Assembly (NCBI RefSeq): GCF_003312875.1
Contig: NZ_CP015163.1
Location: 806,001-870,000 of the forward strand
From: Amycolatopsis albispora
GTDB lineage: Bacteria > Actinomycetota > Actinomycetes > Mycobacteriales > Pseudonocardiaceae
DNA length: 64,000 bases
Reading direction: 5' to 3'
The position numbers were made by a program, and so were the translations under genes. The notes below the pieces were generated by a model. It made no database searches and was not told the DNA's origin. It was given only the letters and a program-made list of their open reading frames with translations. Shown here one piece after another: positions 58,370 to 64,000 of the stretch; within the stretch, counting starts at the first letter, position 1; every line of letters starts with the position of its first letter.

Positions 58370-58918
58370 TCAGGACTGCAGGGCGGCTTCGATCTCCAGG
58401 GTGATCTTCACCTTCTCGCCCAGGAAGGCGTTGCCTTCCGGGCCGATGCCGAAGTCGCGGCGGGCGATGGTGGCCTCGGCGGAGACGCCGATGGTGGTGG
58501 CGTTGTTGTTCGCCGGGTTCGGGCCGATGCCGTTGAACTCGGCCTTCAGCGTCACCGGCACGGTCGCGCCGCGCCAGGTCAGTTCGCCGTCGATCAGGAA
58601 CTCATCGTCGTCCTGACGGATCCCGGTGGACTGGAACTTGATCGTCGGGTGGTTGGCGGCGTCGAAGTACTCCTCGGTCTTGAGGTGCTCGTCCCGCGCG
58701 CCGACGCCGGTGCTGATCGAGGCGACCTCGATCTCGGCGGTCACCGTGGAGTCGAGGATGTTCTCCCCGGTCACGATCTGGCCACCGAACTGCTGGAAGG
58801 TGCCCCGCGACTTGGCCAGGCCGAGGTGCTTGACGCTGTAGCTCACCTCGGAGTGCGCCGGGTCGATGTTCCAGGTCCCGGCCACGTAGCCGGGGATCTC
58901 GGTGGTGGGTGCGCTCAT
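58370..58918 (-). CDS. YceI family lipid-binding-like protein
   Basis: A 182-residue lipocalin-like barrel of the YceI family, which binds isoprenoids such as polyprenyl quinones in characterised members. The start GTWNIDPAHSEVSYSVKHLGLAKSRGTF and the segments DEHLKTEEYFDAANHPTIKFQST and LTWRGATVPVTL are diagnostic. There is no signal peptide, so this one is cytosolic, unlike E. coli YceI. GAGGAG lies before the ATG. It is divergent from a MarR regulator, with two TTGA-N4-TCAA operators between them. Confidence 0.9.
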   Translation of the reverse strand: MSAPTTEIPGYVAGTWNIDPAHSEVSYSVKHLGLAKSRGTFQQFGGQIVTGENILDSTVTAEIEVASISTGVGARDEHLKTEEYFDAANHPTIKFQSTGIRQDDDEFLIDGELTWRGATVPVTLKAEFNGIGPNPANNNATTIGVSAEATIARRDFGIGPEGNAFLGEKVKITLEIEAALQS

Positions 58919-58942
58919 GGAAACTCCTCTGAAGCAGTGGTA

Positions 58943-58990
58943 GTTGAACCCTCAACCACACCGTAGCGAATTATGGTTGAGCGTTCAACC
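58943..58990. promoter_or_regulatory. Two MarR operators between yceI and marR-like genes
   Basis: GTTGAACCCTCAAC (58943-58956) has arms GTTGA/TCAAC with a four-base spacer; GGTTGAGCGTTCAACC (58975-58990) has arms GGTTGA/TCAACC, also with a four-base spacer. They are 32 bases apart centre to centre, three helical turns. The second lies just before the -10 element TATCAT (58994-58999), so binding would repress the regulator; the first covers the yceI leader. Confidence 0.75.
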
Positions 58991-59006
58991 AGGTATCATG
59001 GGCGGT

Positions 59007-59582
59007 ATGACCGAACCGAGGTGGCTCACCGATGAGGAGCAGCGGGTCTGGCGCTCGTTCTCGGCCGCCGTCTCGATGCTGCGGGGGCACGTGGAAACCC
59101 AGCTCCAGCAGGAAAGCGGCATGCCCCACACCTACTACGAGGTGCTCGTCGCGCTGTCCGAAGCGCCCGACCGCACCCTGCGCATGAGTGAGCTAGCTGA
59201 CGTTTCGCGATCCTCGCGCAGCCGCCTCTCCCACGCCGTCTCCCGGCTGGAGGCCAACGGCTGGGTGCGGCGCTACTCGTGCGCCACGGACAAGCGAGGC
59301 GCGTGGGCCGCGCTCACGCCCGCCGGGTTCGCGGCGCTGGAGGCCGCCGCGCCGGGGCACGTCGAGGCGGTGCGCGAGAGCCTGTTCGACCCGCTCACGC
59401 CGGAGCAGGTGCGCGCGCTCGGCGAGATCAGCGACGCGATCGTCAGCAAGCTGGCCGCGCCGTGCGCGGCGGCGAAGGCGCGGGAACTGGCCGAGGATCC
59501 GTGCGCGGCCGAACCGTGTGACGAGGCACAGCCGGTGCTTTCCGGCGAGCCGAAGGCCAGGGCCTCAGGTACCTCTGGATAG
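59007..59582 (+). CDS. MarR family regulator with Cys-rich tail
   Basis: A 191-residue winged-helix repressor. The DNA-binding part is TLRMSELADVSRSSRSRLSHAVSRLEANGWVRRYSCATDKRGAWAALTPAGF (about residues 55-106). A Cys lies in the wing and three more in a C-terminal extension (LAAPCAAAKARELAEDPCAAEPC), so thiol-based sensing of quinones or oxidants is plausible. The ATG at 59007 lies seven bases after the -10 element TATCAT, giving a leaderless message; ATG at 58998 overlaps that element. Likely targets are itself, the divergent yceI and, from operator similarity, the nitroreductase at 54.2 kb. Confidence 0.88.
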   Translation: MTEPRWLTDEEQRVWRSFSAAVSMLRGHVETQLQQESGMPHTYYEVLVALSEAPDRTLRMSELADVSRSSRSRLSHAVSRLEANGWVRRYSCATDKRGAWAALTPAGFAALEAAAPGHVEAVRESLFDPLTPEQVRALGEISDAIVSKLAAPCAAAKARELAEDPCAAEPCDEAQPVLSGEPKARASGTSG

Positions 59583-59629
59583 GCTGCGGGGGACCCACAC
59601 CCCTCCAGCTAGGTCCGGCCACCACACTC

Positions 59630-60298
59630 ATGCTCAACATCTTCGCGCGTGCCTCGGTTTCCCGCGTCACCGATCCCATCGGCGCGGTGCTGGTCCGCGC
59701 CGGGCTGACCCCGAACGTGATGACCGTGGCGGGCACGCTGGGCGCGATGGTCTGCGCGCTGGTCTTCTTCCCGAACGGCTGGCTGCTCACCGGCACGTTC
59801 ACCGTGTGGGGCTTCGCCATGCTCGACCTGCTCGACGGCGCGATGGCCAGGGCACGCGGCCACGGCACCCCGTTCGGCGCGGTGCTGGACGCCACCTGCG
59901 ACCGGCTGGTCGACGGCGCGTTGTTCGCCGCCATCGCCTGGTGGTGCTTCACCATCGCGGACAACCACCGCGCCGCCGCGGCCGCGCTGATCTGCCTGGT
60001 GCTGGCGCAGGTCATCTCGTACGTGAAGGCCCGCGCCGACGCCTCGGGCCTGGAAGCCGACGGCGGCCTGGTCGAACGCGCCGAACGCCTGATCATCGCG
60101 CTGGTCGGCACCGGGCTGATGGGCCTGGGCGTGCCGCACGCGGTCGAGGTGTCGCTGTGGCTGCTGGCCGTGCTCTCGCTGATCACGCTGCTGCAGCGGC
60201 TCGGCGCGGTGGCGAAGGCGGCCAGGGCAAAGGCAGCCGAAGCGGCCCAGGCGGCCAAACCGGCCGACGTGGCCAAACCGGCCGAGGAGGACGCGTGA
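59630..60298 (+). CDS. pgsA: Phosphatidylinositol phosphate synthase (CDP-alcohol phosphatidyltransferase)
   Basis: A 222-residue membrane enzyme with the full CDP-alcohol signature: D66-x-x-D69-G-x-x-A-R74 ... G83-x-x-x-D87-x-x-x-D91 (LDLLDGAMARARGHGTPFGAVLDATCDRLVD). Six helices are expected. It joins CDP-diacylglycerol and inositol-1-phosphate to give phosphatidylinositol phosphate, the precursor of PI and the mannosides. A 25-residue Ala/Lys/Pro tail (AKAAEAAQAAKPADVAKPAEE) is unusual. It starts the coupled set pgsA-patA-pimA; its stop overlaps the next GTG (GTGA). A weak -10 (TAGGCT, 59580) suggests a promoter of its own. Confidence 0.93.
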   Translation: MLNIFARASVSRVTDPIGAVLVRAGLTPNVMTVAGTLGAMVCALVFFPNGWLLTGTFTVWGFAMLDLLDGAMARARGHGTPFGAVLDATCDRLVDGALFAAIAWWCFTIADNHRAAAAALICLVLAQVISYVKARADASGLEADGGLVERAERLIIALVGTGLMGLGVPHAVEVSLWLLAVLSLITLLQRLGAVAKAARAKAAEAAQAAKPADVAKPAEEDA

Positions 60299-61212
60299 GC
60301 CTCGCCGGCCGGATCACGGACATCGCCTACGCGTCGGGCTGGCGCCTGGCGCGCATGCTGTCCGAACCGGCCGCGAACGCGATCTTCTCCCTCGGCGCCG
60401 ACCTGGCCACCTGGCGCGGCGGCCCGCGCGTGCAGCAGCTGCGCCGCAACCTGGCCAGGGTGGTGCCTCAGGCCGACGCCACCGAGCTGGACGAGCTGAC
60501 CAAGCGCGCGATGCGGTCGTACGCGCGCTACTGGCAGGAGAGCTTCCGCCTGCCGTCGATGGACCACGAGCAGGTCAGGGCCAAGGTGGCCGCGGCGATC
60601 ACCGGCGTGGAGAACCTCGACGCCGCGCTCGCCGAGGGCAACGGCGTGGTGTTCGCCCTGCCGCACACCGGGAACTGGGACGCCGCCGGGGTCTGGCTCG
60701 CCGGGTACCTCGGCGGGTTCACCACGGTGGTCGAACGGCTCGAACCGGAGTCGGTGTTCCGCCGGTTCGTCGCCTTCCGCGAAGCGCTCGGCTTCGAGGT
60801 GGTGCCGCTGACCGGCGACAGCGCCGCCTTCCGCGTGCTGCTCAAGCGGTTGCGGGAGAACAAGGCCATCTGCCTGGTCGGCGACCGCGACCTGACCGGC
60901 TCCGGCATCGACGTCACCTTCTTCGGCGAGCACACCCGGATGCCGGGCGGCCCCGCGCGGCTCGCCGCGACCACCGGTGCCGCGCTGATCCCGGTCGGCT
61001 GCTGGTTCACCGAGGGCGGCTGGCAGATCCGGATGCACCCGCGGATCCGGGTCACCGCGCGCGCCGAGGTGCCCGCCGCCACGCAAGCGCTGGCCGACAT
61101 CTTCGCCGGGGACATCGCCGCGCACCCGACCGACTGGCACATGCTGCAACCGTTCTGGACCGCCGACTTCCCCGGCGGCCAGCCGGAAGAGGTCGAGGCG
61201 GGCCAGGCATGA
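60295..61212 (+). CDS. patA: Phosphatidylinositol mannoside acyltransferase (PatA)
   Basis: A 305-residue membrane-associated acyltransferase of the LPLAT/HtrB type that acylates the mannose of PIM1/PIM2. The H-x4-D catalytic motif is H124-T-G-N-W-D129 (ALPHTGNWDAAGVWLA). CLVGDRDLTGSGIDVTFFGEHTRMPGGPARLAATTGAALIP is the glycerolipid-acyltransferase substrate-binding part, with Glu in the GEH position. Length and neighbours (pgsA before, pimA after) match Rv2611c of mycobacteria. GTG start overlaps the pgsA stop. Confidence 0.93.
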   Translation: MSLAGRITDIAYASGWRLARMLSEPAANAIFSLGADLATWRGGPRVQQLRRNLARVVPQADATELDELTKRAMRSYARYWQESFRLPSMDHEQVRAKVAAAITGVENLDAALAEGNGVVFALPHTGNWDAAGVWLAGYLGGFTTVVERLEPESVFRRFVAFREALGFEVVPLTGDSAAFRVLLKRLRENKAICLVGDRDLTGSGIDVTFFGEHTRMPGGPARLAATTGAALIPVGCWFTEGGWQIRMHPRIRVTARAEVPAATQALADIFAGDIAAHPTDWHMLQPFWTADFPGGQPEEVEAGQA

Positions 61213-62351
61213 GGGTCGGCGTCGTCTGCCCGTATTCGTTCGACGTGCCCGGCGGGGTCCAGGGCCACGTGGTCGACCTGGCCGAGGCGCTGCTCGAACG
61301 CGGGCACGAGGTCTCGGTGCTCGCGCCCGCCGACGAGGACGCGGACCTGCCCGCCTTCGTGCACCCGGCGGGCAAGGCGCTCGGCATCCCGTACAACGGC
61401 TCGGTGGCGCGCCTGCAGTTCGGCCCGGTGTCCTACGCGCGGGTCCGGCGCTGGTTGCGCGACAACGACTTCGACGTGCTGCACCTGCACGAGCCCGCGG
61501 TGCCGAGCCTGTCGCTGCTGGCGCTGAAGATCGCCGACGGGCCGATCGTGGCGACCTTCCACACGGCCACCCCGCGTTCACGCACGCTCTCGGCGTTCCA
61601 GCCGGTGCTGCGGCCGCTGCTGGAGAAGATCACCGCGCGCATCGCGGTCTCGGCGCTGGCGCGCCGCGTGCAGGTCGAGCACTCCGGCGGGGACGCGGTG
61701 GAGATCCCGAACGGGGTGGACGCCGCCTTCTTCGCCGACGCGCGCCCGCTGGACGGGTATCCGCGCAGCGGGGGCACGGTCGGTTTTGTCGGCCGGTACG
61801 GCGAACCACGCAAGGGCATGAGCGTGCTGCTGGAGGCGTTGCGCGCACTGCTGCCCGAGTTCCCCGAGCTGCGGGTGCTGGTGGCGGGCCGTGGTGACGA
61901 GCGGTCGCTGCTGCGGGAGGCCGGTCCGGAGCTGGCGCCGCACCTGGAACTGCTCGGCCAGGTCGACGACAGCACCAAGGCACGCGCGTTGCGCAGCGTG
62001 GACGTGTACTGCGCGCCGAACATCGGCGGCGAGAGCTTCGGCATGATCCTGACCGAGGCGATGGCGGCCGGGACCTGCGTGCTCGCCAGTGACCTCGACT
62101 CGTTCCGGCGGGTGCTCGACGACGGCCGCGCCGGGGCGCTCGCCACCACCGGCGACCCGGCGGCGTGGACGGCGGCGCTGCGTGAACTGCTCGGCGACCC
62201 GGCCCGGCGTGCGTCGCTGGCCGCGGCGGCGGGGGAGCGCGTGGTGATCTACGACTGGTCCGTGGTCACCACCCAGGTGCTGCGGGTCTACGAGGCGGCG
62301 ATCGCGGCGGACCCACGCCGCGTCAGCCCGGACGAGGAGCCGGCGTCGTGA
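61209..62351 (+). CDS. pimA: Phosphatidylinositol alpha-mannosyltransferase (PimA)
   Basis: A 380-residue GT4 (GT-B fold) glycosyltransferase that adds the first mannose from GDP-mannose to phosphatidylinositol on the inner face of the membrane. The N-terminal glycine loop is CPYSFDVPGGVQGHV (residues 7-21). HLHEPAVPSLSLLAL, TFHTATPRSR and the basic patch used for membrane binding are present. The C-terminal nucleotide site is GRYGEPRKGMSVLLEAL and the E-x7-E motif is GESFGMILTEAMAAG. The ATG overlaps the patA stop (ATGA). Confidence 0.95.
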   Translation: MRVGVVCPYSFDVPGGVQGHVVDLAEALLERGHEVSVLAPADEDADLPAFVHPAGKALGIPYNGSVARLQFGPVSYARVRRWLRDNDFDVLHLHEPAVPSLSLLALKIADGPIVATFHTATPRSRTLSAFQPVLRPLLEKITARIAVSALARRVQVEHSGGDAVEIPNGVDAAFFADARPLDGYPRSGGTVGFVGRYGEPRKGMSVLLEALRALLPEFPELRVLVAGRGDERSLLREAGPELAPHLELLGQVDDSTKARALRSVDVYCAPNIGGESFGMILTEAMAAGTCVLASDLDSFRRVLDDGRAGALATTGDPAAWTAALRELLGDPARRASLAAAAGERVVIYDWSVVTTQVLRVYEAAIAADPRRVSPDEEPAS

Positions 62352-62857
62352 CCACGCTGATCGTGCTGCTCTCGGTGGTGGCGGTGGTCATCGTGCTGGG
62401 CGGGCTGTTCCTGGTCGCCACGGCCAACCGGCTGGACCGCCTGCACGTGCGCACCGACGCTGGCTGGGCCGCGCTCGACGCGGCGCTGGCGCGGCGGGCG
62501 GTGGTGGCGCGGGCGGTGGCCGCGGCCGGTGACCAGTCCGGTGAGCACGCCGAACGCCTGCGCGCGGCAGCCGAACGCGCCGAAGCCGCGCCGCGGTCCG
62601 AGCGCGAGGCCGAGGAGAACGAGCTCACCCGCCTGCTGTCCGAAGTGGACCGTTCGGTGCTGCCGCCTGGCCTGGCCGAGGAACTCGACGACGCCGGGCA
62701 CCGCGTGGTGATCGCGCGCCGCGTGCACAACGACGCCGTGCGCGACACGCTCGCGCTCCGGCGGCGGCGCAAGGTCCGGTACTTCAAGCTCGCCGGGACC
62801 GCACCGCAGCCGGAGTACTTCGAGATCGCCGAACCCGACCTCGGCGGCCAGCGCTAG
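62348..62857 (+). CDS. LemA-like membrane protein of the PIM cluster
   Basis: A 169-residue protein with one N-terminal helix (TLIVLLSVVAVVIVLGGLFLVATAN), then a helical region (RLDRLHVRTDAGWAALDAALARRAVVARAVAAA) that resembles LemA proteins, and a tail VRYFKLAGTAPQPEYFEIAEPDL. Related genes follow pimA in many actinomycetes, sometimes fused to a Nudix domain; none is present here. Function is unknown. GTG start within the pimA stop (GTGA). Ends four bases into the convergent EF-G gene. Confidence 0.75.
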   Translation: MTTLIVLLSVVAVVIVLGGLFLVATANRLDRLHVRTDAGWAALDAALARRAVVARAVAAAGDQSGEHAERLRAAAERAEAAPRSEREAEENELTRLLSEVDRSVLPPGLAEELDDAGHRVVIARRVHNDAVRDTLALRRRRKVRYFKLAGTAPQPEYFEIAEPDLGGQR

Positions 62858-64000
62858 CCGCTCTTCACCGCTCCTTCCGGCATCGGGTCGAACCGCGCGT
62901 GCCGCCGGGTGAACGTCGCCGTGCCCGAGGTCAGCGCCCGCAGGTCGATCGCGTAGCGCAGCAGCTCGGTCGCGGGCACTTCGGCGCGGATGACCGTGCG
63001 CCCGCCCTCGCCCGCTTCGGTGCCGAGCACCCGGCCGCGCCGGGACGACAGGTCGCCGAGCACCGTGCCGAGGTGCTCGTCGGGCAGGTGCACCGCCACT
63101 TCGTCGACCGGCTCGAGCAGCGCCATCCGCGCCTTCGACGCCGCGTCCTTGAGCGCCAGCGCCCCGGCGGTCTGGAAGGCGGCGTCGGAGGAGTCCACGC
63201 TGTGCGCCTTGCCGTCGACCAGGGTGACCTTGATGTCGACCACCGGATGGCCGTCGACCAGGCCGCGGGCGAGCTGCGCGCGCACGCCCTTCTCCACGCT
63301 CGGGATGAACTGGTGCGGGACCGCGCCGCCGACCACCCGGTCGACGAACTGGAACCCGCCGCCGCGGGGCAGCGGCTCGACCTCGATGTCGCACACGGCG
63401 TACTGACCGTGCCCGCCGGACTGCTTGACGTGCCTGCCGTGCCCGGACGCCTTGCTCGCGAAGGTCTCCCGCAGGCTGATCCGCACCGGCTCGGTTTCGA
63501 TCTCGGCACCGCCGGAGCGCAGCCGCGAGAGCACCACGTCGGCGTGTGCCTCGCCCATGCACCACAGCACCAGCTGCGCGGTCTCGGCGTTGCGCTCCAG
63601 CCGCAACGTCGGGTCCCCGGCGACCAGGCGGGACAGGTTGCGCGCCAGCGTGTCCTCGTCGCTGCGCTTCTTCGCCACCACCGCGACCGGGAGCAGCGGT
63701 TCCGGCATCGGCCACGGTTTCATCAGCAGCGGGTCGTCCGGGTACGACACGGTGTCGCCGGTCTCCGCCGAGCCGACCTTGGTCAGCGCGCAGAGGTCAC
63801 CGGCCACGCAGTACGGCACCTCCCGCAGGTTCGAGCCCAGCGGGGAGTACAGGTGGGCGACCCGCTCGTCGGCGTCGTGGTCCTCGTGCCCGCGTTCGGC
63901 GAGCCCGTGACCGGAGACGTGCACCGGCCGCTCCGGGCGCAGCGTGCCGGAGAAAACGCGGACCAGGGAAACCCGGCCCACGTAGGAGTCCACCGCGGTG
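62854..64000 (-). CDS. EF-G-like elongation factor (EF-G2 type), 5' end beyond the window
   Basis: The visible 382 residues are domains II-V of an EF-G homologue; the GTPase domain lies past the right edge and the frame is open to the last base. Domain II reads VGRVSLVRVFSGTLRPERPVHVSGHG; domain III LARNLSRLVAGDPTLRLERNAETAQLVLWCMGEAHADVVLSRL; domain IV HVKQSGGHGQYAVCDIEVEPL and FQFVDRVVGGAVPHQFIPSVEKGV; domain V EVAVHLPDEHLGTVLGDLSSRRGRVLG. The divergent features fit the EF-G2/FusA2-like group of actinobacteria, whose role (not ordinary translocation) is unsettled, rather than canonical FusA. TAG stop overlaps the LemA-like gene tail by four bases. Confidence 0.9.
   Translation of the reverse strand, partial: TAVDSYVGRVSLVRVFSGTLRPERPVHVSGHGLAERGHEDHDADERVAHLYSPLGSNLREVPYCVAGDLCALTKVGSAETGDTVSYPDDPLLMKPWPMPEPLLPVAVVAKKRSDEDTLARNLSRLVAGDPTLRLERNAETAQLVLWCMGEAHADVVLSRLRSGGAEIETEPVRISLRETFASKASGHGRHVKQSGGHGQYAVCDIEVEPLPRGGGFQFVDRVVGGAVPHQFIPSVEKGVRAQLARGLVDGHPVVDIKVTLVDGKAHSVDSSDAAFQTAGALALKDAASKARMALLEPVDEVAVHLPDEHLGTVLGDLSSRRGRVLGTEAGEGGRTVIRAEVPATELLRYAIDLRALTSGTATFTRRHARFDPMPEGAVKSG

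Overview
This window is high-GC actinobacterial chromosome. Coding density is high, GTG and TTG starts are common, genes overlap in ATGA/GTGA style, and several promoters look leaderless (TANNNT followed 5-7 bases later by the start codon). It carries the phosphatidylinositol mannoside genes (pgsA, patA, pimA) and long-stem hairpins. The protein families and gene order fit a member of the Pseudonocardiaceae, most likely Amycolatopsis or a relative; that placement is inferred from content, not from a marker-gene comparison.

Region 1 (1-15.8 kb): a dihydrofolate-reductase-family protein; a metal/Fe-S-type ArsR-like regulator divergent from a GTP cyclohydrolase I (folE); a mycothiol-type DinB/MDMPI protein; then a zinc uptake locus (aztA divergent from aztB-aztC-aztD) with a Zur-box palindrome between the two arms. 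The AztB permease is fused in frame to an AztD-like propeller that still carries its own lipoprotein-like signal. Next come a TrkA-N protein, a two-gene 2-methylisoborneol (C11 terpene) operon, a TetR regulator with an SDR/degenerate-hydrolase fusion, a secreted trypsin-like protease, a small membrane protein and a Ser/Thr kinase.

Region 2 (15.8-24.2 kb): a 1480-residue RHS polymorphic toxin with a WXG-like N-terminus and an unassigned C-terminal domain, followed by a candidate immunity gene. Then AraC, DUF4345, RidA, a secreted hydrolase and a methyltransferase.

Region 3 (24.2-39.4 kb): a sugar-acid catabolic island. The minus-strand arm encodes an Nramp-like carrier without the usual metal motif, an enolase-superfamily dehydratase, a hydroxyacid dehydrogenase, a sialidase-like protein, an HpcH/HpaI aldolase, an aldo/keto reductase and a complete oligopeptide-type ABC transporter. 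The plus-strand arm encodes a four-carbon acid-sugar kinase, a PdxA2-like dehydrogenase, a DeoR regulator and an SDR, ending at a 24-bp perfect hairpin. A palindrome between the arms is the likely operator.

Region 4 (39.4-54.9 kb): an HNH endonuclease, an AAC(3)-family acetyltransferase, an iron-box-controlled siderophore ABC transporter, a chimeric pseudogene (TetR head joined to a frameshifted reductase tail), a methyltransferase, an amino-acid-binding lipoprotein, an amidase, a fibronectin type III protein, a guanidine-III riboswitch with its SMR exporter, an exopolysaccharide sugar transferase and a nitroreductase.

Region 5 (54.9-64 kb): thrS and a HIT protein, then pgsA-patA-pimA and a small membrane protein. 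This order is conserved in mycobacteria, but here it is split by about 2 kb holding pentamer repeats, two long hairpins and a divergent YceI/MarR pair. An EF-G-like gene runs off the right end. No rRNA, tRNA, CRISPR array, insertion sequence or prophage was recognised.
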